DNA from: Acuticoccus sp. MNP-M23
GTDB lineage: Bacteria > Pseudomonadota > Alphaproteobacteria > Rhizobiales > Amorphaceae
Assembly (NCBI RefSeq): GCF_031195445.1
Contig: NZ_CP133480.1
Span: forward strand, 4,766,501 to 4,830,500
Length of the DNA stretch: 64,000 nt
Reading direction: 5' to 3'
Of this stretch, positions 18,753 to 35,931 are shown piece by piece. The notes under the pieces were generated by a model, which made no database searches, was not told the origin of the DNA, and worked only from the letters and a program-made list of their open reading frames with translations. The position numbers and the translations under genes are program-made. The first letter of the stretch is position 1. Each line of letters opens with the position of its first letter.

Positions 18753-20072
18753 ATGAGCGCCCTCCTCGCCTGGCTCAATATCGCGCGCATGGGGCTCGTT
18801 CAGGCGTCCATGGGCGCAATGACGGTGATTCCGATCACGACTCTGCCGCGCGTGATGCAGAACGAACTCGGCCTTCTCGCCCTCAGCGCCGGCATTCTCG
18901 TCGGCTGGTATTATGCCAGCCAGGTCAGCCGCGTGGTGGTCGGCTACGCATCCGATGCTTTGGGCCTGCGCACGCCGTTCATCGTACTCGGCCTCCTCGT
19001 CCTCGGCCTTTCCAGCGTTGCGGCCTCCTGGTCGATCACCATCATGGCGGACAACCGGCTTTTGGGATTTGCCGCGGGCCTTGCCGCATACACCGGTGTC
19101 GGGTTCGGCGTTGCCGCCAGCGGCACCTCAATCCTCGCCCTGGTCGCCACAAGCATCGATCCGCGCCGCCGCGCGCCAGCCGCCACCATCATCTGGCTCC
19201 TGATGATCTTCGGAATTGCGCTTGCGGCCACCATCGGCGGCAAGGCGATGACACCGTTCTCGTTCGAGCAGCTTGTGATTGTCAGCGTATGGGTGGTGGC
19301 CATTGCCTTTGGCGGCGGCCTCCTGATGCTGATCGGGCTGGAGCGGCGCAAGACCGCACAGAAGACCACGCGCGAGCCCTTCGGCGTTGCCCATGTGGTG
19401 GGCGCCGTGCGCACCATCTGGCATGAGCCGGCGACGCGCACCTTCACCATCTTCATTTTCGTTTCGATGGTTGCCTACAACATGCAGGAGCTGGTGCTGG
19501 AGACCTATCTCGGCACCGCATTCGGCTACGACGCTGGCGAATCCACCACCATTTCGGGCTATCACCGCGGCGCCATCGCGCTCGGCCTGATTGTGTCCGC
19601 CGTCCTCGGCCGCTTTCTCCTCGGTGCGCCGCGCGCGCTTGTGGGGATGACGGTTGGCGGGTGTCTGCTCTCGGGTGCCGGCCTCGGCGGTCTGGCGCTG
19701 GGCGCTCTCAACCCGGAGGGCTGGCCCATCGTCTTCAACGTGGCTCTGTTCGGCTTTGCCAATGGCATGTTTGCCGGCGGTGCCGTCGCCTCCATGTTCG
19801 GCCTGTCCGGGATGGGCAAGGAGCACCGCGAGGGCACCCGCCTTGGCGCGTTCGGTCTGGCGCAGGCCACCGGCTTCGGCGTCGGCCTGTTTCTGGGCGC
19901 CGCGCTGCTCGATGTCGCGAGCGCGGCTGCCGGGGCGATGCCGGGATTTGCCGTCGTCTTTTCCGTGGAAGGGGTGCTGTTCGTTGCCGCCGCTCTCCTT
20001 GCGCTCAGGATCTCGCGCGGGGCCGCCGCCCCGGCCACCCCAATTGAAACGCGGACACCAAGAACCGCCTGA
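18753..20072 (+). CDS. PucC/BCD-family membrane protein (ORF428-like)
   Basis: 439 residues, about 12 membrane spans, related to PucC and LhaA of the BCD (bacteriochlorophyll delivery) branch of the major facilitator superfamily. Seen in sequence: NIARMGLVQASMGAMTVIPITTLPRVM at the N-terminus, and ELVLETYLGTAFGYDAGESTTISGYHRG in the middle, family hallmarks. In Rhodobacter the equivalent gene sits between bchG and bchP; here bchG is missing and bchP follows after 18 nt. Likely role is handling or delivery of bacteriochlorophyll to light-harvesting complexes. The ribosome site is weak, so the start (ATG 18753) is less certain. PpsR-type boxes lie upstream. Confidence 0.88.
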   Translation: MSALLAWLNIARMGLVQASMGAMTVIPITTLPRVMQNELGLLALSAGILVGWYYASQVSRVVVGYASDALGLRTPFIVLGLLVLGLSSVAASWSITIMADNRLLGFAAGLAAYTGVGFGVAASGTSILALVATSIDPRRRAPAATIIWLLMIFGIALAATIGGKAMTPFSFEQLVIVSVWVVAIAFGGGLLMLIGLERRKTAQKTTREPFGVAHVVGAVRTIWHEPATRTFTIFIFVSMVAYNMQELVLETYLGTAFGYDAGESTTISGYHRGAIALGLIVSAVLGRFLLGAPRALVGMTVGGCLLSGAGLGGLALGALNPEGWPIVFNVALFGFANGMFAGGAVASMFGLSGMGKEHREGTRLGAFGLAQATGFGVGLFLGAALLDVASAAAGAMPGFAVVFSVEGVLFVAAALLALRISRGAAAPATPIETRTPRTA

Positions 20073-20090
20073 AAACAAATGGAGAGCACC

Positions 20091-21287
20091 ATGGAGACCT
20101 GTGATGTGATCGTTGTCGGTGGCGGCCCTGCCGGGGCTACCGCAGCCGAGCATCTGGCCCGTTCGGGCGCCTCCGTGGTGCTCCTCGACAAGGCCGGGCG
20201 GATCAAGCCGTGCGGCGGCGCGATCCCGCCCCGCGCCATCCGCGACTATGCAATTCCCGACGCGCTGATCTGCGCCAAGGTGGACAGCGCGCGGATGATC
20301 TCCCCCTCCGATCGCGCCGTCGATATGCCCATCGAGAACGGCTATGTGGGCATGGTCGACCGTGACGTGTTCGACGAGTTTCTGCGCAACCGTGCCGCCG
20401 AAGCCGGCGCCCGCCGCGTCAAGGGCACCTACCTCGCCATCGACCGCAGCGACGGCCAGCCTCTGGTGCGCTACCGCGATGCCGACGGCACTGAAGTCGC
20501 CATCAAGACCCGCCTTGTGATCGGCGCGGACGGCGCCCGTTCGGCGGTCGCCAAGCAGGCGCTCAACGGCTCGATGACCAAGTCGGTGTTTGCGTACCAT
20601 GAGATCATCGAATCGCCCGCCGATGGCCCCGCCTTCGATGCCAAGCGCTGCGAGGTCTACTATCAGGGCAAGCTCTCACCCGACTTTTACGCCTGGGTGT
20701 TCCCACACGGAAAGACCGCCAGCATCGGCGTCGGCTCTGCGCACAAGGGGTTTTCGCTGCGCGGCGCGGTGCGCGACCTTCGCGTTGCCACCGGGCTCGA
20801 CACCGCCGTCACCACCCGCACCGAAGGCGCACCCATTCCGCTGAAACCGCTGAAGAAGTGGGACAATGGACGCGACGTGGTGGTGATTGGCGATGCCGCC
20901 GGCGTTGTGGCCCCCGCCTCCGGAGAAGGCATCTACTATGCGATGGCGAGCGGCGAAATGGCGGCCGAAGAAGGTCTGCGCGCCCTCGCCGGCCAGCCCC
21001 GCGCGCTGGCCAACATCCGCAAGCGTTTCATGAAGGCGCACGGGCGCGTCTTCATGGTGCTCGGCATCATGCAGTGGTTCTGGTACGCCAACGACAAGCG
21101 GCGCGAACGCTTCGTGACCATGTGTGCCGACCCGGACGTGCAGCAGCTGACCTTCGAGGCATACATGAACAAACGCCTCGTAAGGCGCAAACCCGGCGCT
21201 CACCTTAAGATCTTCCTCAAGGACACGGCGCATCTGCTCAGGATCGTGAAGCCGGTCAAGGACGGCGACGGCGCCGCGAAAGCCTGA
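20091..21287 (+). CDS. bchP: Geranylgeranyl-bacteriochlorophyll reductase (BchP)
   Basis: 398 residues. It reduces the geranylgeranyl tail (or geranylgeranyl diphosphate) to phytyl in the last step of bacteriochlorophyll a synthesis, using NADPH. The FAD-binding motif CDVIVVGGGPAGATAAEHLA is at the N-terminus, KPCGGAIPP follows (family-specific), then VIGADGARSAVA, and GDAAGVVAPASGEGIYYAM completes the FAD site. The start is ATG 20091, which has GGAGAG five bases upstream; an ATG at 20079 is possible. It is co-transcribed with the PucC-family gene and is convergent with ppsR across a hairpin. Confidence 0.96.
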   Translation: METCDVIVVGGGPAGATAAEHLARSGASVVLLDKAGRIKPCGGAIPPRAIRDYAIPDALICAKVDSARMISPSDRAVDMPIENGYVGMVDRDVFDEFLRNRAAEAGARRVKGTYLAIDRSDGQPLVRYRDADGTEVAIKTRLVIGADGARSAVAKQALNGSMTKSVFAYHEIIESPADGPAFDAKRCEVYYQGKLSPDFYAWVFPHGKTASIGVGSAHKGFSLRGAVRDLRVATGLDTAVTTRTEGAPIPLKPLKKWDNGRDVVVIGDAAGVVAPASGEGIYYAMASGEMAAEEGLRALAGQPRALANIRKRFMKAHGRVFMVLGIMQWFWYANDKRRERFVTMCADPDVQQLTFEAYMNKRLVRRKPGAHLKIFLKDTAHLLRIVKPVKDGDGAAKA

Positions 21288-21311
21288 TTTCAGCCACTAA
21301 CATGTGAAGGG

Positions 21312-21329
21312 CGCAGGCCAAGGCCTGCG
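21312..21329. terminator. Hairpin between convergent bchP and ppsR
   Basis: CGCAGGCC and GGCCTGCG form an inverted repeat with a two-base centre; the realistic stem is CGCAGG/CCTGCG with a six-base loop. It lies 25 nt past the bchP stop. No clear T tract on either strand, so a bidirectional, weak or Rho-assisted terminator is likely. Confidence 0.4.
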
Positions 21330-21464
21330 TCCGCTCTTACGCGCGGCTCTTGCTGGCGGGATGATGAAGAAGGTTCGCTGTCGGCATCAGGGTGCGGACA
21401 TGGTGGCGCGTCGCGCCCGGGAGCTGATGACGGAGAACGATGGACGGCAGGCGACGGGCGGGTG

Positions 21465-22835
21465 TCAGGCCGTTCCGCTGTCCGCATCGACAATGCCGAA
21501 GCGGCGCATCTTCACATAAAGGCTCTGGCGGCTGAGGCCGAGAAGCTCGGCCGCGGAGGCGCGGTTGTCGCCTGAAAGCTCCAGCGCGGCCTCGATGCAC
21601 ATCTGCTCGATCCGGTCCGTGGTCTCGCGCACGATTGACTTGATGGGCACCCTGCCAACGAGTTCGGTCAGCTGCTGGGCCGAGCGAGCGGGCAGCAGCG
21701 GGTCGGGCAGCGCGGCCTGGCGGATCGAAAGGCCGATGAACTCGCCCTTGGTGTCCTCTATGCGGGTTGCGGAAACTTCCACATCCTGCAGCTGGCCCAT
21801 GTCCCCTTTCACCACCGTGGCGAAGGCCCGCAGCGTTCCGGCATCATTCAGCGCAGCGCGAATCACCGAAAGGTCGACCCCAGGCCGTCCCAGCCAGCGG
21901 TCGAGCGGGGTGCCGATGAGATTGCGCACGCTGCCGGCCTCGGTCATCACCGCGAACGCCTCGTTGGCGGCGACAATCGAGAAATGCTTGTCGGTGGTGA
22001 CAAAACCGTCCGGCATCGTGTGGATCAGGCGAACCAGCTGATCCTGGGCTTCGTCCACGCGGTCCGCCGGGTCGCGCGAGCGCCAGACGATTGCACCGGG
22101 GTTGGAGCGCACGGGTGCCAGGATGATCCGCCCGATCCCGAGCGACACCGAGCGCGGCGTCTGCGTGCGGCGAACTTCGTGAAGCTCGGCGGCCAGCGTG
22201 TTGCGGTCGGCGCCGCGGGCGACCTCGACCACGCGGCGCCCCACAAGGCGCGGCAGACGCGAATAGGCTGCGCTGGCCGCGTGATTGGCGGAGCTGATCC
22301 GGTCGTCCTCGTCGATGAAGAGCGCCGGCTCCTGCGCGAGGTGGAAAAATTCGCGAAAGCGCGATTCGGCTTCGCGCAGCTTGGTGTACTCGACTTCGGC
22401 ACTGCGCTGCGCTGCAACAAGGCGCCTGTTCGCAGATGCAACCGGCGACATGTCCCGCCCGATTGCAAGAATAAAACCGTTTTCGAGCCCGTGAACCGTA
22501 TAGAGGATCGGCAGGTCGATCTGTCCCTGGCGCGGGTGGTTCACATGGACCTTGAGCGACTGGGTGTCGTGCAGAGACGCCAGCAGACGCTCAACCTTTT
22601 CGCGAGTTTCCACCGTCACCAGGTCCTTGAACCGGCTTCCGGGCCAGTGCTCGAACATGGCGCGCGGCATGTCCGGGTCGCCAATCGAGACGTCAACCAC
22701 CGTTCCCTGGCTATCAAGCACAAGGGCCAGGTCGGAGGCGGCCGTGACAAGCGATGCTATTCCACTCGCGGAAATTGCCTCGAATGCACCAATATTGGCC
22801 GAGAAGATGGGACTTCCGCCGCGTTGCGCGTCCAT
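21465..22835 (-). CDS. ppsR: Photosynthesis repressor PpsR/CrtJ
   Basis: 456 residues. Master repressor of bacteriochlorophyll, carotenoid and light-harvesting genes under aerobic conditions; it binds TGT-N12-ACA pairs. PAS-type segments lie at about 25-130, 155-250 and 270-385, joined by a coiled linker (ANRRLVAAQRSAEVEYTKLREAESRFREFF). A Fis-type helix-turn-helix ends the protein (ASAAELLGLSRQSLYVKMRRFG). Only one cysteine occurs, C413 in IEQMCIEAALEL at the entry to the DNA-binding domain; Rhodobacter PpsR/CrtJ has a second one near residue 250. It lies 64 nt downstream of ppaA, probably in one transcript. Confidence 0.95.
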   Translation of the reverse strand: MDAQRGGSPIFSANIGAFEAISASGIASLVTAASDLALVLDSQGTVVDVSIGDPDMPRAMFEHWPGSRFKDLVTVETREKVERLLASLHDTQSLKVHVNHPRQGQIDLPILYTVHGLENGFILAIGRDMSPVASANRRLVAAQRSAEVEYTKLREAESRFREFFHLAQEPALFIDEDDRISSANHAASAAYSRLPRLVGRRVVEVARGADRNTLAAELHEVRRTQTPRSVSLGIGRIILAPVRSNPGAIVWRSRDPADRVDEAQDQLVRLIHTMPDGFVTTDKHFSIVAANEAFAVMTEAGSVRNLIGTPLDRWLGRPGVDLSVIRAALNDAGTLRAFATVVKGDMGQLQDVEVSATRIEDTKGEFIGLSIRQAALPDPLLPARSAQQLTELVGRVPIKSIVRETTDRIEQMCIEAALELSGDNRASAAELLGLSRQSLYVKMRRFGIVDADSGTA

Positions 22836-22899
22836 CCGCCTCAGTTCTCCTTACAAAGCGTCTGATGAAAAAGACGCGGGCCAGACGACAGCACGGGGC

Positions 22900-23715
22900 T
22901 CATGTGGCCCGCCCGACAACACCATCCGCAATCCACCTGTTCGCGATCTTCACTGCGTCCGGGCCATCGATGGCGACTGCGTCTGCGCCTATATATGTGG
23001 ACAATTCCCGCCGTCGCAAGAATGCAGGGCCCCCGACCAGGACTTTCAGGTTTCGATTCAACGAGCGATCCCGCACTGCACGCACGACCCGCGCGGCCTC
23101 CTCTACCAACGTATCTCCCGAAAGGGAAAGCCCGATCAGGCCGAACCACTGCCCTTTGACGGCCTTGATCAGATTTTCGCCGTCCGCAGTGGGCCGGTAG
23201 TCCACTTCCCACTGCGCCATCCGGAACAGATGCTCCACGATGGCGAGGCCGAAAACATGGGTTTCCCCCGGCGTCGGCCCCAGCAGAATCCGCCGGTCCG
23301 GCATGGCGATGGTAAAGAACCGCGCCGAGATCGCCGACACCACGGCGTGCAGACACAACATCCCTGCACTCACATCCAGAATGTCGCGCTTGTCGACGTT
23401 CCAGTCTTCTCCGAGCTTTCGTGCCGCCGGCGCAATCAGGTGGAGCAGCGCATCGGCGTAGGAACCGCCCGAATCGATATAGTCGATGACCCAGCTGTTG
23501 ATTGTCTCGCGGTCGCTGTCCACCGCGGCATCGGCCACAGCGGCAACCACGTCGGCAGTGGGTCGCGGTACTGCAGCAGCGGCATTGCCGGACAGCGTCA
23601 GAAGCTGTGGAACGATGTGGTTCTCGATCGTGCGCGCAAACTCGCCGCGCCAAGCTTCGGACGGGGCTGCTCCGTCCGTGCCTGCAGTCGTTTCGCCGGA
23701 AAAGTCGAGCGGCAT
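22900..23715 (-). CDS. ppaA: PpsR antirepressor PpaA/AerR, cobalamin-binding
   Basis: 271 residues. Vitamin-B12-binding photoreceptor and redox regulator that modulates PpsR/CrtJ. A four-helix region (KLGEDWNVDKRDILDVSAGM, about 100-119) precedes a B12-binding Rossmann fold. ETHVFGLAIVEHLF carries H153, in the position of the base-off cobalamin ligand of the DxHxxG motif (Asp replaced by Glu here). LSLSGDT (about 196-202) and VGGP (227-230) complete the fold. The start is ATG 23715 with an AAGGAGGG site. It is divergent from bchF and shares its operator region, consistent with autoregulation by PpsR. Confidence 0.92.
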   Translation of the reverse strand: MPLDFSGETTAGTDGAAPSEAWRGEFARTIENHIVPQLLTLSGNAAAAVPRPTADVVAAVADAAVDSDRETINSWVIDYIDSGGSYADALLHLIAPAARKLGEDWNVDKRDILDVSAGMLCLHAVVSAISARFFTIAMPDRRILLGPTPGETHVFGLAIVEHLFRMAQWEVDYRPTADGENLIKAVKGQWFGLIGLSLSGDTLVEEAARVVRAVRDRSLNRNLKVLVGGPAFLRRRELSTYIGADAVAIDGPDAVKIANRWIADGVVGRAT

Positions 23716-23890
23716 GAGCCCTCCTTACGAGCATCCCTTGCGCGCTCGCTTCATTCCGCAGCCTAGAGGCTTCACACCGTCGGTCCAACAAATTGCGGTC
23801 GGCAGTTTGACGGGAAACAAAATTTTCGGGCGGCACGGCAAGTGAGGCCGCGTGCCCATCGAGCGGCAGATTGCCCATACAAATTCACAG

Positions 23891-23908
23891 TGTCAATATT
23901 TATAGACA
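23891..23908 (+). promoter_or_regulatory. PpsR/CrtJ operator box A (perfect TGT-N12-ACA)
   Basis: TGTCAATATTTATAGACA matches the consensus exactly, with TGTC/GACA arms. On the minus strand the same bases give TTGACA (23896-23891), a perfect -35 sequence oriented toward ppaA-ppsR, suggesting autorepression. A weak -10 (CAATCT) follows after 17 bases. Confidence 0.72.
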
Positions 23909-23930
23909 CATTATTCTCGGTGTACGCTGA

Positions 23931-32146
<8,216 letters not shown>

Positions 32147-32151
32147 TCGCC

Positions 32152-32895
32152 ATGGACAACGCCATGACCCTCCCCGACCCGGGCAAGAGCTACGCGCAGA
32201 AGCGTGACGCGCTGGAGCATTATTTCGACCGCACCGCGGCCGATGCCTGGCGCGCGCTCACCTCGGACGAGAAGGTGTCGAAGATCCGCGCCACGGTGCG
32301 CGCGGGCCGCGACGACATGCGCGCCGCCATCCTTGCAACGCTCGGGGACGACCTTTCCGGCGCGCAGTTGCTGGATGCCGGCTGCGGCACCGGCGCGCTG
32401 GCGGTTGCCGCCGCCGAGCGCGGCGCAGCCGTCACCGCCATCGACGTGTCGCCGACCATGATCGAGATCGCGCGCGAGCGCACCGCAATGGCCGTGCCTG
32501 CGGGTGCCACGGCCGGCCCCGGCGAAATCGCCTTCAGCGCCGGCGACATGTCCGCTGCACCTGACGGGCCGTTCACCCATGTGGTCGCGATGGACAGCCT
32601 CATCCACTACGAGCTGCCCGACATCATCGAGGCGCTGTCGGCCTGGGCGCCGCGGGTCACAGGGTCCATTGTGTTCACCATTGCGCCGGGCACGCCGATG
32701 CTGATGGCGATGCACGCCGTGGGCGGCCTGTTTCCGCGGGGAGACCGGGCGCCCGCCATCGCGCCGGTGCCGCCTGCACGTCTCCTCAAGGCGATCGCGG
32801 CAACGCCGGCCCTGAAGGATTTCACGCCCGGCCGGACGCTGCGCGTCTCGCGTGGTTTTTACAAATCGCAACTGATGGAGCTGGTGAAGCGGTGA
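32152..32895 (+). CDS. bchM: Mg-protoporphyrin IX O-methyltransferase (BchM)
   Basis: 247 residues. It transfers a methyl group from S-adenosylmethionine to the C13 propionate of Mg-protoporphyrin IX. The SAM-binding motif LLDAGCGTGALAVAAAERG is near residues 77-95, and VVAMDSLIHYE and the family C-terminus SRGFYKSQLMELVKR are seen. ATG 32152 is taken, five bases after the bchL stop; a TTG at 32143 overlapping the stop is possible. The gene ends overlapping lhaA (GTGA). Confidence 0.96.
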   Translation: MDNAMTLPDPGKSYAQKRDALEHYFDRTAADAWRALTSDEKVSKIRATVRAGRDDMRAAILATLGDDLSGAQLLDAGCGTGALAVAAAERGAAVTAIDVSPTMIEIARERTAMAVPAGATAGPGEIAFSAGDMSAAPDGPFTHVVAMDSLIHYELPDIIEALSAWAPRVTGSIVFTIAPGTPMLMAMHAVGGLFPRGDRAPAIAPVPPARLLKAIAATPALKDFTPGRTLRVSRGFYKSQLMELVKR

Positions 32896-34331
32896 GCGGA
32901 ACGACCGGCCAGAAGCGTACGGGCCTGCCCCGGCTGCGGATCCCCTTCGAGGCGATCGATCCGCGCTGGCTGCCGTTTGCCGACGCCGCGTCGGAAAGCC
33001 TGCCGCTGGGCCGGCTTCTGCGCCTGTCGCTGTTTCAGGTAACGGTGGGCATGGCGCTGGTGCTCCTCACCGGCACGCTCAACCGGGTGATGATCGTCGA
33101 GCTTGGCATGAGCGCCGGGGTTGTTGCCGGAATGGTCGCGCTGCCGGTGCTGTTTGCCCCGCTTCGGGCACTGATCGGCCACAAGTCGGACAATCACCGC
33201 TCTTTCCTCGGCTGGAAGCGGGTGCCCTACATCTGGTTCGGCACGCTCCTCCAGTTCGGCGGCTTTGCCATTCTCCCCTTCGCGCTTCTGGTGCTGACCG
33301 ACAGCGATGCCCCGCTCTGGGTCGGCTATAGCGCTGCTGCGCTCGGCTTCCTCCTGGTCGGCGCCGGGCTCCACACCGTGCAGACCGCGGGTCTGGCGCT
33401 CGCCAGCGACCTTGCAACCGACGAGACGCGCCCCCGCGTCGTCGCGCTCCTCTACGTCATGCTTCTGGTGGGAATGCTGTTGGCGGCGCTCGGCTTCGGC
33501 CAGGCGCTGACGGACTTCACGCCGCTCAAGCTGATCCAGGTGATCCAGGGCGCGGCGGTCATCACCGTGGTCCTCAACGTGGTGGCGGTGTGGCAGCAGG
33601 AGGTCCGCGATCCGGCCCGCACCGCCCACAACCGCCAGCGCGAACGCTTTGGCGATTCCTTTGCGCGGCTGATGTCCAACCGCCGGGCGCGGCGGCTCCT
33701 GCTGGCGCTTGGCGTCGGCACGGCCGGTTTCTCCATGCAGGACGTTCTGCTCGAGCCCTATGGCGGCGAGATGCTCGGCCTTTCGGTCGGCGCCACCACG
33801 GAGCTGACGGCGCTGATGGCCGCGGGCACGCTCGTCGGCATCTGGATTGCGGCGCGCCGGCTTTCCCGCGGGCGCGACACGCACCGCTCGGCCGCCGCTG
33901 GCCTTCTCGCCGGCGTTCTCGGCTTCGTCCTCGTCATCTTTGCCGATCCGTTCGGCTCGGCAGCGCTCTTCCGCGTCGGGATCACCGTCATTGGCGTGGG
34001 CGCCGGCCTGTTCGGCGTCGGCACACTGTCGGCCGCCATGAACGAGACCGACAAGCGGACCGCCGGCCTTGCGCTGGGGGCCTGGGGCGCCACGCAGGCG
34101 GCCGCCGCCGGCATCGGCGTCGCGCTCGGCGGTGCCCTGCGCGACGGCATCGGCGCCCTCGCCACATCCGGCGCGCTGGGTGAAGCGCTCGCCTCGCCGG
34201 CCACTGGCTACAGCGTGGTCTATCACATCGAAATCGCGCTGCTTTTTGTAGCGCTTGCCATCATCGGCCCGTTATCGCGCTACGGGTCCAACATTTCGTC
34301 ACGCCTTGGGCTGACAGAAATCCCTGGTTAG
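32892..34331 (+). CDS. lhaA: Light-harvesting 1 assembly protein LhaA
   Basis: 479 residues, about 12 membrane spans, BCD/PucC family. It is needed for assembly of the LH1 antenna around the reaction centre, possibly by handing over bacteriochlorophyll. Signatures: PRLRIPFEAIDPRWLPFADAAS at the N-terminus, RALIGHKSDNHRSFLGWKRVPYIWFGTLLQFGGFA, and FSMQDVLLEPYGGEMLGLSVGATT. It has a GTG start overlapping the bchM stop. The position between bchM and puhA is the same as in Rhodobacter, where the puhA promoter lies within this gene. Confidence 0.95.
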   Translation: MSGTTGQKRTGLPRLRIPFEAIDPRWLPFADAASESLPLGRLLRLSLFQVTVGMALVLLTGTLNRVMIVELGMSAGVVAGMVALPVLFAPLRALIGHKSDNHRSFLGWKRVPYIWFGTLLQFGGFAILPFALLVLTDSDAPLWVGYSAAALGFLLVGAGLHTVQTAGLALASDLATDETRPRVVALLYVMLLVGMLLAALGFGQALTDFTPLKLIQVIQGAAVITVVLNVVAVWQQEVRDPARTAHNRQRERFGDSFARLMSNRRARRLLLALGVGTAGFSMQDVLLEPYGGEMLGLSVGATTELTALMAAGTLVGIWIAARRLSRGRDTHRSAAAGLLAGVLGFVLVIFADPFGSAALFRVGITVIGVGAGLFGVGTLSAAMNETDKRTAGLALGAWGATQAAAAGIGVALGGALRDGIGALATSGALGEALASPATGYSVVYHIEIALLFVALAIIGPLSRYGSNISSRLGLTEIPG

Positions 34332-34343
34332 AGGAGACGTCTC

Positions 34344-35252
34344 ATGGAACCTTTTGGCGTGCTTACTGAGGGGATCGATTTCACCCTCGTCATCTTGTAC
34401 TCGTTCTGGCTGTTCTTTTTTGCGCTGCTGTTCTACCTTTTCCGCGAGAACCGCCGCGAAGGTTTTCCGCTGGTCGACGACATCACCGGCAAGCGTGAGC
34501 GCGGCGGGCTCATCTGGATCCCCGCGCCCAAGACCTTCCTGATGCCCAACGGCGACGTGCACCTTGCGCCCGACCACACCGAAATTGAACCCGAAGTGGT
34601 CAACGCCGTGCCGGCATCACCCTTCCCCGGCTCGCCGCTGGTTCCGATCGGCAACCCGCTGACCGCCGGTGTCGGCCCCGGTGCCTGGGTCATGCGCCAG
34701 GACCATGTGGATCTCACCTCCGAGAACGAAGTGAAGCTGGTGCCCATGCGCCTTCTGCCCGACCACTGGGTGTCCGACGTGGACTACGACCCGCGCGGCA
34801 TGGAAGTCGTCGGTGCTGACGGCATGCCGGCCGGCATTGTGGAAGACATGTGGGTCGACCGTTCCGAGCTGATGGTTCGCTACATCGAAGTCCGGCTCGA
34901 CCCGTCGGTGATGGCGGAAACCACCACGGACGCTGCCCCCGCGGGGGTCGAAACGGAAGCTGCCATTGCGGTCGACACCGCAACCGGCGATGCCGCTATC
35001 GCGGTTGTGACCGAGCCTGCCCACGTCACCGCAGGCAACATCGACACCGTGCTGATGCCGATGACCACGGCCACCATCGCCGGCCTCTACTCGCAGGTGT
35101 CGACTCCGTCGATCACGGCGGCCCAGTTCGCCGACGTGCCGCGGATCAAGACACCCGGACAGGTGACACTCCTGGAAGAGGACAAGATCATGGCCTACTT
35201 CTCCGCCGGTGAGCTCTACGCGACCCGCGCCCGCTCGGAACCCCTCCTGTGA
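34344..35252 (+). CDS. puhA: Photosynthetic reaction centre H subunit (PuhA), with insertion
   Basis: 302 residues; family members are usually about 250-260. One membrane helix (about residues 11-33) is followed by FRENRREGFPL and the cytoplasmic PRC-barrel domain. D172 and E175 in WVDRSELM correspond to D170 and E173 of Rhodobacter, which lie on the proton path to QB. An Ala/Thr/Glu-rich stretch of roughly 45 residues (about 186-233) lies between the strand RYIEVRLD and TVLMPM, where Rhodobacter has only about six residues. The C-terminus IKTPGQVTLLEEDKIMAYFSAG is canonical. A GAGGAGA ribosome site precedes ATG 34344. The stop overlaps puhB. Confidence 0.96.
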   Translation: MEPFGVLTEGIDFTLVILYSFWLFFFALLFYLFRENRREGFPLVDDITGKRERGGLIWIPAPKTFLMPNGDVHLAPDHTEIEPEVVNAVPASPFPGSPLVPIGNPLTAGVGPGAWVMRQDHVDLTSENEVKLVPMRLLPDHWVSDVDYDPRGMEVVGADGMPAGIVEDMWVDRSELMVRYIEVRLDPSVMAETTTDAAPAGVETEAAIAVDTATGDAAIAVVTEPAHVTAGNIDTVLMPMTTATIAGLYSQVSTPSITAAQFADVPRIKTPGQVTLLEEDKIMAYFSAGELYATRARSEPLL

Positions 35253-35920
35253 GCGCCGAACGCGACGAGATCGCCGCACACGACGACTTTGACCACGAGC
35301 CGACGCCGGGCCTGCCCGAGGCACTGCCCGAGGGCGAACGCGTCCTGTGGTCGGGCGCACCGGACTGGAAGGCGTTCGCGCTTGATGTCTTTCACGTGCG
35401 GGCCATTGCGCTTTATGGCCTCGCGATCCTCGTCTGGCGGGTCGGGACAACCATTTATGACGGCGGCGGGATTGGTGCGGCCTTCGGCAGTGCCACCGTG
35501 CTGATGGTGGTGTTCGGCGTCTGCCTTGGTCTCCTCGCCGTGCTGGCGCTGGTGACTGCCCGGTCCACCCGCTACACCATCACCAACCGCCGCGTTGTGA
35601 TGCGGATCGGCGTTGCGCTCACCATGAGCGTCAACCTGCCGTTCAAGCAGATCCTGTCGGCAAACTACCGCGACACCACGCTCGGCACCGGCGGCATCGC
35701 GCTGTCCATGGCCGAAACCGGCGGCCTTGGCTACCTTGTGCTGTGGCCCCACGCCCGCCCGTTCCGCATCTCCCGGCCCGAGCCGATGTTGCGCGGGATC
35801 AAGGACGGCGAGCGCGTGGCGCGTATCCTGTCCAACGCGCTTGCAGCCTCCCACGGCCGCACTGCGCCGGAGCTTCGTGTCTCCGCGCCGGTGCGTTCGG
35901 TGAAATCCGTCGCAGCTTGA
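35249..35920 (+). CDS. puhB: Reaction-centre assembly protein PuhB
   Basis: 223 residues. Membrane protein that helps assemble the reaction centre. The N-terminal part has GLPEALPEGERVLWSGAPDWK, typical of bacterial PH-domain membrane proteins. Two or more spans follow (ALYGLAILVW, TVLMVVFGVCLGLLAVLAL), then the PH domain TRYTITNRRVVMRIGVALTMSVNLPFKQI. GTG start overlapping the puhA stop (GTGA). Position and family make the assignment firm. Confidence 0.93.
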   Translation: MSAERDEIAAHDDFDHEPTPGLPEALPEGERVLWSGAPDWKAFALDVFHVRAIALYGLAILVWRVGTTIYDGGGIGAAFGSATVLMVVFGVCLGLLAVLALVTARSTRYTITNRRVVMRIGVALTMSVNLPFKQILSANYRDTTLGTGGIALSMAETGGLGYLVLWPHARPFRISRPEPMLRGIKDGERVARILSNALAASHGRTAPELRVSAPVRSVKSVAA

Positions 35921-35931
35921 GGAAGACAATC

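Noticed and set aside
34334-34343. Perfect palindrome GAGACGTCTC directly before the puhA ATG
   Set aside because: It coincides with the ribosome site; a 10-bp palindrome alone without a second copy is weak evidence for an operator.
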